Source: Spirochaetota bacterium
GTDB lineage: Bacteria > Spirochaetota > UBA12135 > COTS27 > JAFLEE01
Length of the DNA stretch: 64,000 nt
NCBI GenBank assembly: GCA_017302015.1
Contig: JAFLEE010000006.1
Coordinates: 1 to 64,000, forward strand
Direction of reading: 5' to 3'
This document shows, in pieces, positions 1-7,682 of the stretch (positions within the stretch are counted from its first letter, which is position 1; each line of letters opens with the position of its first letter). A program made the position numbers and the translations under genes. The notes under the pieces are model-generated. The model saw only the letters and a list, made by a program, of their open reading frames with translations. It did no database searches and was not told the origin of the DNA.

Positions 1-693
1 TTGATTGTCCGATGGCGCGGGGGGCGGGGTCAGGAGGGCGTTCTTGGCCGCTTCCTCCTCCGCCGCCTTCTTGGAACTGCCGCGACCGTCGCCCAGGCGG
101 GTTTCCCCGGCCCAGACCGAGACGCGGAAGACGCTCTTATGCCCGGGGCCCTCGACGGCGTCGACCCGGTATTCCGGGAGGGCGATGCCCCGCTTCAGGT
201 GGCTTTCCTGGAGGGCGCTCTTGGCGCTTCCCGCACGCTCTTCCCGGGCCAGGGCCTCGATCACGGGGGTGAAGAGCCGCCCCACGAGGCCGTGGGCGGC
301 CTCGAAGCCCTGGTCGAGGTAGACCGCGCCGACGATGGCCTCGAGGGCGTCTTCCAGGACCCTGGGGGTCACGGGGCCCATATGGCCGCGGCCCACGCGC
401 ACCCGGGTTTCGAGGCCGAGTTCGGCGGCGACGGACATCAGGGTGGGCCCGGAGACGGTCTTGGCCCGCAGCGAAGACAGGCGCCCTTCGGTGACATCGG
501 GAAAGAGGCGGTAGAGGTGGTCGCTGACGGAGAGGGCCAGCACGCTGTCGCCCAGGAACTCGAGGCGTTGGTTGCCGGGGCCGGCGGCCTTGCTCTCGTT
601 GGCGAGGCTCGGGTGCGTGAGGGCGGATTCGAGGAGGTGGGGGTCGGCGAAGCGCACGCCCAGGCGCGCCTCCAAATCCGTTCCCCCGGCCAC
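1..693 (-). CDS. rnc: Ribonuclease III (3' end beyond window)
   Basis: Double-strand-specific endoribonuclease that processes rRNA precursors and structured mRNAs in the cytoplasm. Seen: the signature NQRLEFLGDSVL near residue 35, the second acidic cluster LEDALEAIVGAVYLD near residue 115, and a C-terminal double-stranded-RNA-binding domain ending in a GSSKKAAEEEAAKNAL helix. Together these are the full catalytic plus dsRBD architecture. The start chosen is a GTG two bases after the stop of the upstream acetyltransferase gene, which implies translational coupling. The frame stays open to the first base of the window (231 codons), so only the extreme C-terminus is missing. Identification is firm. 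Confidence 0.93.
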   Translation of the reverse strand, partial: MAGGTDLEARLGVRFADPHLLESALTHPSLANESKAAGPGNQRLEFLGDSVLALSVSDHLYRLFPDVTEGRLSSLRAKTVSGPTLMSVAAELGLETRVRVGRGHMGPVTPRVLEDALEAIVGAVYLDQGFEAAHGLVGRLFTPVIEALAREERAGSAKSALQESHLKRGIALPEYRVDAVEGPGHKSVFRVSVWAGETRLGDGRGSSKKAAEEEAAKNALLTPPPAPSDNQ

Positions 694-695
694 GG

Positions 696-1166
696 TCAGA
701 GTTTGTGCGCGAGGCGGAAGATCTCCACCCCGGCGAGGAGGACGTCCTCCTCTTCCTTGAAGCTGAGTTTGAGGAGGATGGCCTTGGCGTTCTGCATGCG
801 GTGGTTGCCGGTGAAGATCACCTTGTGGTAGCCCTTTTCCTTGCAGAAGGCGTAGATCTTCTCCACGAGCTTGCGCCCCACCTTTTTGCCCCGCATATGG
901 GGGTGCACGAAAAGCCGGCGCATGAGGGCCGTCTTCCCGTCTTCTTCCTTCACGGCGGCGGTGCCCACGATCTTCCCGTCCATCTCGGCGACGAAGAACT
1001 CGTTGCGAGCCCCGGCGTAGATGCTCTCGATGTCGCGCAGGTCGGCGAGGTAATGCTCGGGGGGGAGATCCTTGAACTCGGTGGTCAGGATCGAAAGGAT
1101 GAGGCCGTAGACTTCTTCGCGATCTTCGGGCTTGAACTCGCGGATGGTGAGACGGGCTTGGGACAT
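696..1166 (-). CDS. GNAT family N-acetyltransferase
   Basis: Single-domain GNAT of 156 residues, the usual family length. Seen: the beta4-alpha3 acetyl-CoA pyrophosphate loop RGKKVGRKLV at about residue 93-102, preceded by a LFVHP strand, and a C-terminal F-K-E-E-E motif. GNAT proteins transfer an acetyl group from acetyl-CoA to an amine; the acceptor cannot be read from sequence. GGAG lies 10 bases before the ATG. The gene is 62 bases downstream of a solute-binding protein gene and directly coupled to RNase III, so it is probably co-transcribed with rnc. RimI-like ribosomal protein acetylation is possible but not supported. Confidence 0.85.
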   Translation of the reverse strand: MSQARLTIREFKPEDREEVYGLILSILTTEFKDLPPEHYLADLRDIESIYAGARNEFFVAEMDGKIVGTAAVKEEDGKTALMRRLFVHPHMRGKKVGRKLVEKIYAFCKEKGYHKVIFTGNHRMQNAKAILLKLSFKEEEDVLLAGVEIFRLAHKL

Positions 1167-1228
1167 GGGTGGCTCCGAGGCCGAATCTTACCATCCGGCC
1201 CCGGGGGGGTGAACCGGGCCGGGGTCCC

Positions 1229-2698
1229 CTAGAGGCCTTTCCCGGTCTCCCGGTAATAGCGCCGCAGGAAGGGGTTTTCCACCAGGTCCAGGGGGATCTT
1301 CTTCCCTTCCCGCTTGGCGGCATCGATGCGGGCTTGCACGGCGCGGGCCCGGTCGTAGCGCGCGCGGTTTTCCGGGCTGCGCGCCACGTTGGCCTGGATG
1401 AGGGCGTTGATCTGCTCCTCCATCGTTTGGCAGGCCTCCTCCGCGGAGGTGACCTTGGAGAAATAGGCGTCGACGGCGTTGCGCTCCACCTTCTGGTACG
1501 GGTTATAGGCGACGAAGGGCGAGTACTCGCTGGGCGTGCCCAATTCGCTGGATTTTTCCTTGTAGACGCGGTGGGCGTTCCACTCGTTGGGCCAGGCCGG
1601 GGGCTTCCTGAAGGCGTCGCGTTCGCGGAACGAGGGGATGGGCGGCATCTGGTCGCCGTTCTCGGCGATCTCGAGGTTGTGCGGCTCGCTGGTGAGGTAG
1701 AGGAGGAAGTAACGGGCGAGTTTGTGGTTGGCGCTGCCGCTATAGAGGGCGGTGGCGTAGGTGCGGGAGACGGAATTGCGGTAGCCGCCGCTGGGGCACT
1801 CCGCGATGCCGAGGTCCACCGGCCCCGCGCACTCCCGGAGCGAGATGAGGATGGGCAGTCCGCTCCAGACCAGGGCCTGGGTGCCGTTGTGGAACAGGGA
1901 GGTCCAATTGCCTCCGCCCTTGCCCGATTCCACGCTGATGGATTCCGCCTCGGCCCGGGTGGCGAGGAAATGCTCGGTGTAGGTCCAATCGAAGATCTTC
2001 TTGAGGAGGGCGACGTGCTCCGGGCGGTTGAGGGCGCAGGCGGTGAGGGTTTCGTTGAAATAGCTCACTCCGTAGGACCGACGGAAGGTTTCCCGGTCGA
2101 CGTAGTTGATGAAGAAACTCCGCTGGGAGACCTTGCGGTCGCGGTTGGCCTTCTCGACATAGGCGCGCCCGTAGGCCTCGAACGCCTCGACCGTCCAGCG
2201 CTCGGGGGGCGGGGGCATGCCGATCTTGCGGAGCCAGGTGAGGTTGACGAAATAATAGCTCGTCCCGGCGTTCTGGGAGAAGCCCATGCGCTTCCCGGCG
2301 GCGAAGAGTTCGTTGCTGACCGTGGGGTCGTGGTTTTCGGGGGGCACCTTGAGGTCGGCCATGAGATCGTCGAGGGGCTGGACCATCCCGATCTGGTTGA
2401 GGTAGTGGAGATCCCAGCCGAAGAGGTTCATGATATCGGGGCCGACGCCCGCGGCGCCCTGGATGACGAGCTTCTGGAGGGAGCCGTTGATGTTGTCGAC
2501 CTTCACGTCCATGTCGGGGTAGCCGTTCTTCTTCAGCCACACCCGGTACTTGTCGACGGTGACCTGGCGGGTGATGTTATTGTCGGTGGCCCAGTAGAGC
2601 ACGGGAAGGCCGCCGGCCGCGCCGGAGGTGCGCTGGTAGACCATGAACTGGGAGAAGATGACGAGGATCGCCAAGAGGGCGAGGAACGCGTTTTTCAT
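1229..2698 (-). CDS. Family 1 extracellular solute-binding protein, copy B
   Basis: Periplasmic-type sugar-binding protein of 489 residues, expected to deliver a carbohydrate to an ABC importer. A hydrophobic N-terminal segment (about residues 4-19) lacks a lipobox, so it may be a signal peptide or an uncleaved anchor. The LPVLYWATDN start of the mature part and the GVGPDIMN motif are typical of the family. It is a close paralogue of the gene 17 bases upstream: the same features and the same C-terminal PFLRRYYRETG-type ending. GAGGAG precedes the ATG. No permease or ATPase gene lies in the window, so it must work with subunits encoded elsewhere. The ligand is unknown; the neighbouring cytoplasmic GH3 suggests an oligosaccharide. 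Confidence 0.85.
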   Translation of the reverse strand: MKNAFLALLAILVIFSQFMVYQRTSGAAGGLPVLYWATDNNITRQVTVDKYRVWLKKNGYPDMDVKVDNINGSLQKLVIQGAAGVGPDIMNLFGWDLHYLNQIGMVQPLDDLMADLKVPPENHDPTVSNELFAAGKRMGFSQNAGTSYYFVNLTWLRKIGMPPPPERWTVEAFEAYGRAYVEKANRDRKVSQRSFFINYVDRETFRRSYGVSYFNETLTACALNRPEHVALLKKIFDWTYTEHFLATRAEAESISVESGKGGGNWTSLFHNGTQALVWSGLPILISLRECAGPVDLGIAECPSGGYRNSVSRTYATALYSGSANHKLARYFLLYLTSEPHNLEIAENGDQMPPIPSFRERDAFRKPPAWPNEWNAHRVYKEKSSELGTPSEYSPFVAYNPYQKVERNAVDAYFSKVTSAEEACQTMEEQINALIQANVARSPENRARYDRARAVQARIDAAKREGKKIPLDLVENPFLRRYYRETGKGL

Positions 2699-2715
2699 CT
2701 CGGGGTCTCCTCGGG

Positions 2716-4188
2716 TCAGATGCCGGCGCCGGTGTCTTTATAGTAGCGGTAGAGGAAGGGGTTCTGGACGAGGTTTAGGGGGATCTTCTTCCCCTCCTTC
2801 TTGAACTGGTCGATGCGCGCCTGTACTTCGAGCGCCTTGGCGCGGCGCGCGCGCAATTCGGCGCTGCGTTGGCAGGCCCGGGCGATGAGGTCGTTGATGC
2901 GCTCCTCGGCCTGGGCGCAGGCGGCTTCGGCGGTGGCCACGCGTGAGATGAAGGTATCCCAGGCCTTGTACTCCTCTTTTTGGGTCGGCGCATAGGCGAC
3001 CCAGGGGCTGTACTCGCTGGGGATGCCGAGTTCCTTCGCCTTGTCTTTGTACTGGCGGTGGGCGTCCCATTCGTTGGGCCAGGCGGCGGGCTTCAGGAAC
3101 GCGTCGCGTTCCCGGAAGGCGGGGATGGGGGGCATCTGGTCGCCGTTGTCGGCGATCTGCAGGTTATGCGGCTCGCTGGTGAGGTAGAGGAGGAAATAGC
3201 GGGCGAGTTTTTGGTTGCGGCTGCCGGAGTAGAGGGCGGCGGCGTAGGTGCGCGAGACCGAATTGCGGTAGCCGAGGTTGGGGCATTCGGCGATGCCCAG
3301 GTCGACGGGGGGCTGGATATCCCGCAGCATGATGAGGATGGGCAGGCCGCTCCACTGCATGGCGAAATAGCCGCGGTGGAAGAGCTGGGTGTAATTCCCC
3401 CCGCCCTTGCCCGCCTCCACCGAGAACGAGGCGGATTCGGCGGCGGTGGGGATGAACTTCTCGTCGTACATCCAGCGGTAGATGCGCTTGTAGAGGGCGA
3501 CGTACTCCGGCCGGTTCAGGGTGCAGGCGGTGAGGGTCTCATTGAAGATGCTGATGCCCGCGGAACGCCGCAGGGTTTCGCGGTCGACGGTGTTGATCAG
3601 GAAGGAGCGGACCTTCTCTTTGCGCCCCCGATTGGCCTTCGCCACGTATTCGCGGCCGTAGGCCTCGAACTGGTCGGGCGTCCACGATTCGGGGGGCATG
3701 GCCATGCCGATGGACCGCAGCCAGGTGCGGTTGACGAAATAGTACGAGGTGCCCGCGTTCTGGGAGAACCCGAGGCGCGCCGAGCCTTCCCAGAGGTCGT
3801 TGGAGACCATGGGGTCGTGGTTCTCCGCGGGAACGGGGAGGCCGGCGAACACGGGCCCGAGGTCGGCGATCATGCCGGTTTGGTTGAGGAATTTGAGGTC
3901 CCAGGCGAAGGCGTTGATGATGTCGGGGCCGACGCCGGCGACCCCCTGGATGACGAGCTTCTGGAGGGTGCCGTTGATGTTGTCGACCTTCACGTCCATG
4001 TCGGGGTAGCCGTTCTTCTTGAGCCAGGCCCGGTAGAGGTCGACGGTGCGCTGGCGGGTATTATTATTGTCGGTGGCCCAATAGAGGACCGGGATGCCCC
4101 CGGCGGCCGCGGCGGGCCGCGTCCGGTAGACGACCACCTGGGAGAACGCGACGAGGGCCGTCAGGATGGACAGGAACATGATGCGCAT
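2716..4188 (-). CDS. Family 1 extracellular solute-binding protein, copy A
   Basis: Sugar-type solute-binding protein of 490 residues and first gene of a tandem pair. The N-terminus has a hydrophobic stretch (FLSILTALVAFSQVVVY) without a lipobox cysteine, then the mature start IPVLYWATDNNNTRQ. Ligand-binding lobes cover the rest, and the C-terminus has an IPLNLVQNPFLYRYY tail shared with its paralogue. A GGAGG lies just before the ATG. The pair probably arose by duplication: long stretches are nearly identical even at DNA level. Two binding proteins with one transporter would broaden ligand range or respond to different oligomers. The 169-base gap to the upstream GH3 gene could hold a promoter; TATGAT (minus strand, around 4240) is a weak -10 candidate. 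Confidence 0.86.
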   Translation of the reverse strand: MRIMFLSILTALVAFSQVVVYRTRPAAAAGGIPVLYWATDNNNTRQRTVDLYRAWLKKNGYPDMDVKVDNINGTLQKLVIQGVAGVGPDIINAFAWDLKFLNQTGMIADLGPVFAGLPVPAENHDPMVSNDLWEGSARLGFSQNAGTSYYFVNRTWLRSIGMAMPPESWTPDQFEAYGREYVAKANRGRKEKVRSFLINTVDRETLRRSAGISIFNETLTACTLNRPEYVALYKRIYRWMYDEKFIPTAAESASFSVEAGKGGGNYTQLFHRGYFAMQWSGLPILIMLRDIQPPVDLGIAECPNLGYRNSVSRTYAAALYSGSRNQKLARYFLLYLTSEPHNLQIADNGDQMPPIPAFRERDAFLKPAAWPNEWDAHRQYKDKAKELGIPSEYSPWVAYAPTQKEEYKAWDTFISRVATAEAACAQAEERINDLIARACQRSAELRARRAKALEVQARIDQFKKEGKKIPLNLVQNPFLYRYYKDTGAGI

Positions 4189-4357
4189 GGAACCTCCAGG
4201 GGTCGCGGGGGGACATAAGCGGCGGGGGGTCTCGACGGGGCATCATACCCTTCGGCCAGGATCCCCTGCTTCCATTATGGTCCCGTTTGCCGAGGGGCGT
4301 CTTTGGCGTTTTGGCCCCGCCCTTTGCGCTTTAGGGCGGGAACGCATCGGGCGCGCC

Positions 4358-5911
4358 TCAGCCGACGGGCTTCCCGAAGAGGAGTTCGATGACCCGTTCG
4401 AGGGAAGGCTCCGTGCTCCGATAGGTATTGATCACCGTATCCATCGCGGCCTCGTATTCGGCGTGGACGTAGGGGTGGAAATGGCTGATGAAGACCACCG
4501 GCGTGCCGAGGCGCATCCAGCCCTGCATCATATTGCGCGCCACCGCCCCGTGGAGGCGGATGACGTTGACGCCGTAGGAGGCCCCGTTGCCGATGGAGCA
4601 GATGATGGCGTCCCAGCGGCCCTCCCCGACCTCCGCGAAGAGCCGGTCGGGGCCGGGATCGATGAGTTCCTCCACGCCCCCATGGCGCGCCCGCAGGAGT
4701 TCGGTGAAGCGGGAGAGGATCTTCTGGTTGGCCGCGAGGTCGTTGGTGAGGACGAGGTGGAGGATCTTCGAACCGGGGGGGATCCCGAGGGGGAGGGTGG
4801 CGGGGCGGTCGCGCACCACCTCGACGGCCCGCACGGCCATCTCCTTGGCCCAGGCGGCGTGGGCCCCGCGGTCGGCCGCATCGGGGGGCGCCCCGGTCCC
4901 GCCGCCCAAGCCCATCTGGGATTTCAGGGCGAGGATGCGCGCGGCCCGATGGCGCAGGGTGGGGAGTGTGAGGAGGCCGCTCTCCAGGCGCCGCTCCATC
5001 TCGTCGTAGAAGCGCCCGTCCATCTTGGGGAAGAGGAGGCAATCGCCCCCGCGCTCGAAGAAGGCGGCGCAGGCGTCCCAATAATTGAGGTAATTCACCA
5101 CGCCGCCCATATTGATGGCGTCGGAGACGACGAGGCCCCCGAAGCCCAATTCCCCGCGCAGGAGGTCGATCATGAGTTTGCGGGAGAGGGTCGCCGGCGG
5201 GAAGAGGCCGCGGGCGTCGGCGTCGTCGAAGGCGGGCAGCGCGATGTGCCCCGGCATGATCGCCATCACCCCCGCCTCGATGAGGCGCCGGAAGACCCGG
5301 CCCGATCCCAGCCGCCACGCCTCGCGGCCCAAGGGGTTGATGGAGGTGGTGAGGTGCTGGTCGAAGAGGCTGAAGCCGTCCCCCGGAAAATGCTTGGCGG
5401 TGGCCGCCATGCCGTGCTCCTGCATGCCGCGCACATAGGCGGAGGTGATGGCGATGACCTTCTCCGGGTCGCTCCCGGCGGAGCGGTAACTGACGATGGG
5501 ATCCTCGATCTCGCCGAGGAGGTCGGCGCAGGGGGCCAGGGACCAATTGAAGCCGACCTCCCGGCCTTCGAGGGCGGCGGCCTTCCCCATCTTCCACGCC
5601 AAATCCTCGTCGCCCACGCGCCCGCAGGCGAGCATGGAGGGGAAGCGGGTGCCGTCGGTGATCATGTTCCCCGGGCCGGCTTCCATGTCGGTCGTGACGA
5701 GGGGGGGGATCCGGCAGGCTTTCCGGAACGCCTCGATGCGGCGGCGGAGGTTCTCTCCGGGAGCGGGGTGGAAGAAGGCCGCCCCGTATTCCCGCTCCGG
5801 CACCGCGTCCCCGGCGAAATTGGGGCAGCAGACCTGATCGAGGAGCGCGTGGACCCCCATGGCCTCGGCCTGCGCGCGGTGGGTTTCATTCGGGGTGATC
5901 TGGAATTTCAT
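4358..5911 (-). CDS. Glycoside hydrolase family 3 (NagZ-like catalytic domain plus C-terminal domain)
   Basis: Exo-acting glycosidase of 517 residues. Seen: the KHFPGDG motif at 173-179 and the nucleophile loop SDAINMGG, with Asp264 as the expected nucleophile. Both resemble the NagZ/beta-N-acetylhexosaminidase branch more than the beta-glucosidase branch. NagZ itself is about 340 residues; here a C-terminal alpha/beta domain of about 180 residues follows. There is no signal peptide, so it should act in the cytoplasm on imported oligosaccharides, which suits its position upstream of two sugar-binding proteins. It starts 33 bases after the radical SAM gene ends and may share that transcript. 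Substrate is inferred, not shown. Confidence 0.87.
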   Translation of the reverse strand: MKFQITPNETHRAQAEAMGVHALLDQVCCPNFAGDAVPEREYGAAFFHPAPGENLRRRIEAFRKACRIPPLVTTDMEAGPGNMITDGTRFPSMLACGRVGDEDLAWKMGKAAALEGREVGFNWSLAPCADLLGEIEDPIVSYRSAGSDPEKVIAITSAYVRGMQEHGMAATAKHFPGDGFSLFDQHLTTSINPLGREAWRLGSGRVFRRLIEAGVMAIMPGHIALPAFDDADARGLFPPATLSRKLMIDLLRGELGFGGLVVSDAINMGGVVNYLNYWDACAAFFERGGDCLLFPKMDGRFYDEMERRLESGLLTLPTLRHRAARILALKSQMGLGGGTGAPPDAADRGAHAAWAKEMAVRAVEVVRDRPATLPLGIPPGSKILHLVLTNDLAANQKILSRFTELLRARHGGVEELIDPGPDRLFAEVGEGRWDAIICSIGNGASYGVNVIRLHGAVARNMMQGWMRLGTPVVFISHFHPYVHAEYEAAMDTVINTYRSTEPSLERVIELLFGKPVG

Positions 5912-5944
5912 CGGGGCTCCTGGGGCGATGGGCAGGGGGGTTAT

Positions 5945-7234
5945 TCAAAGCGGGGACGTTCGGGCCGGATCCGCGGCGGGGGCGCCCGCGCGCTCGCGGG
6001 AGGTTCGCGCGATCGACGCGTTGAAGCGGCGGACGAAGAGTTTCAATTTGTAGAGGTCGAGGGTGTTCTGGGTATCCGTGCGGATGACCTGGCTACTGGC
6101 CTTGGGATCCATGCGCACGGGGTCGCCGACGTCGAGGGCCGTGCGGTTGAGGACCATGGCGTGGTGCGCGACGATCGCCTTCTGCTTGCGCGCATGGGTG
6201 AGGACGAAGGAGGCCGAGTTGAGGAACTTGAAAAAAGTGTCGCCCGGGAGCCCGACCATGAGGTCGATCTTGTAGCGGATCGACGACCCGTCGAGTAGGC
6301 GCAGCCCCTCCTTGGTCTTTTCCGCGTCCCAGGGCCGGCCGCAGCGGCGCAGGACCTCCCCATCGGTGGATTGGAGCCCCAATTCGGCCCACACGGTGAA
6401 AGAGAAGGATTCCAGGATGGCGACGGTTTCCCGATCGATAAACTCGGGCTTGAGTTCCATGGACACGCGAAGCGGGCCCCGACGGTGGCGCTCGATCATG
6501 CCCAAGATCGCGCGCATGCGCCCCTTGTCGAGGTTGAAATTGGCGTCGAGGAGGGTCAGGTTCGGGAAGGTGAAATGCTCGAACAGGTAGGCGATCTGAT
6601 CCTCCAAAACGGGCAGGGAGACGCATCGGGTGGGGACTTGCGCATAGTAGCAATACGCGCAAGGAAAGGGGCAGCCCCGGGCCGTCTCCAATTTGACGAC
6701 GGCATAGCGCTTCTTCCCCCCCTGGCGGTAGGGGACGGGCAGGGCGTCGAGATCTTCGATGGGGCGCTCGGGGTTACGGCGCACGGCCCCGTTCTCCAGC
6801 CAAATCAGGTTTCGCACCTCGGAGGAGGCGCGTCGTCCCAGGAGATGCTCGAGGAGTTCGGCGAACGCGGCCTCGCCTTCCCCCTGGATGACGAAATCGA
6901 AGGCCGAGATGGCCCGCTCGTCCGCTTCGGGGCCGCCGAGCACCAGGCGGATCCCCGGTCTCAGGGCCCGGATCGCGCGGGCCACGTTGCGGATGATCTG
7001 GATGCTCCAGATATAGCCGGCGAACCCGACGAGATCCGGTTCCTTGAGGAGGATCCAGGAGATGGCCTTCTGTTCGACGCTCAGGTTGGTGTTATGGCTG
7101 AAGCGGCTCCCGTACGGGAATTCCTTGCACTCGATCTGGACGTCGAGCCGGCTTTGGGCGTATCCCTTGAGGGAGGCGAGGCCGAGCGGGAAGGAGTCTT
7201 CCTGGACGCTAAAGCTGAGCAATGCGATTTTCAT
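5945..7234 (-). CDS. B12-binding-domain radical SAM enzyme
   Basis: Two-domain protein of 429 residues. Residues 1-135 form a Rossmann-like cobalamin-binding domain with the LVLGGPEA and VIQGEGE motifs. The radical SAM barrel follows, with the [4Fe-4S] cysteines in CPFPCAYC (C188, C192, C195). The base-off histidine motif DxHxxG is not visible, as in other B12-domain radical SAM proteins that bind cobalamin base-on or not at all. Members methylate or rearrange unactivated carbons, but this one matches no named subgroup that I can recognise. Its ATG lies inside the 3' end of the four-cysteine gene upstream (26-base overlap), so the two are translationally coupled and likely act together. Confidence 0.85.
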   Translation of the reverse strand: MKIALLSFSVQEDSFPLGLASLKGYAQSRLDVQIECKEFPYGSRFSHNTNLSVEQKAISWILLKEPDLVGFAGYIWSIQIIRNVARAIRALRPGIRLVLGGPEADERAISAFDFVIQGEGEAAFAELLEHLLGRRASSEVRNLIWLENGAVRRNPERPIEDLDALPVPYRQGGKKRYAVVKLETARGCPFPCAYCYYAQVPTRCVSLPVLEDQIAYLFEHFTFPNLTLLDANFNLDKGRMRAILGMIERHRRGPLRVSMELKPEFIDRETVAILESFSFTVWAELGLQSTDGEVLRRCGRPWDAEKTKEGLRLLDGSSIRYKIDLMVGLPGDTFFKFLNSASFVLTHARKQKAIVAHHAMVLNRTALDVGDPVRMDPKASSQVIRTDTQNTLDLYKLKLFVRRFNASIARTSRERAGAPAADPARTSPL

Positions 7235-7640
7235 CGTCCAACCATGCTTGCAGTTCGGGTTCCACGCGCTCGATCGGCCGGGGCGTGAACCCCTCGCCCC
7301 GGTAGGCGCACCAGGGCGCGAGCCGGCACGCCCCGCATTCGGCGAAGGCGCGCGTTCCCCGCTCCTTCCTGAAAATCTCGACCATGTGCTGGATCTCGCC
7401 TTGGCAGAAGGGGATGCCCTGGGTGAGGGGATAGATCTCGTTGACGAGGAGTTCGGCGAAGAGATCGGGGAGGGTGTGGAGGAGACGATCGTCGCGGAAG
7501 CCGAGGATAAAGGATTCCTTCGGGAGGCGGCCTAAGTCGAAGGACTCGATGGGGATGGGATCGGGGAGCAACGGCGGTTCCGCGGGTCGTCTACGCGTCG
7601 CCCAAGCATACCCCTCCGCCGCGTCTTTATCAATGCCCAT
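7209..7640 (-). CDS. Small four-cysteine, SPASM-like Fe-S protein
   Basis: Not a recognised family. The 143-residue protein has a proline-rich start and a helical middle. Its cysteine set is Cys79 in GIPFCQ, then Cys102, Cys105 and Cys111 in ECGACRLAPWCAYRG. This spacing looks like the auxiliary iron-sulfur (SPASM/twitch) segment found at the C-terminus of many radical SAM enzymes, but here it stands alone. It overlaps the start of the B12-type radical SAM gene by 26 bases. I infer a detached cluster-carrying subunit or a remnant of a larger enzyme. The ATG chosen leaves 42 bases to the divergent transporter gene; a TTG at about residue 24 is an alternative. The frame is well supported, the function is not. 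Confidence 0.62.
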   Translation of the reverse strand: MGIDKDAAEGYAWATRRRPAEPPLLPDPIPIESFDLGRLPKESFILGFRDDRLLHTLPDLFAELLVNEIYPLTQGIPFCQGEIQHMVEIFRKERGTRAFAECGACRLAPWCAYRGEGFTPRPIERVEPELQAWLDDENRIAQL

Positions 7641-7682
7641 CCGCCATGCGACACTCCACGGGCCGCCCGACGCGCCCCCGCC

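Noticed and set aside
1169-2743. Long plus-strand open frame (over 500 codons) opposite the solute-binding protein genes, and similar long frames at 4166-6298, 14034-15860 and 25666-28290
   Set aside because: These have the Gly/Val/Asp/Glu-rich composition typical of the complementary strand of GC-rich genes. They carry no motifs and lie wholly over well-supported genes.
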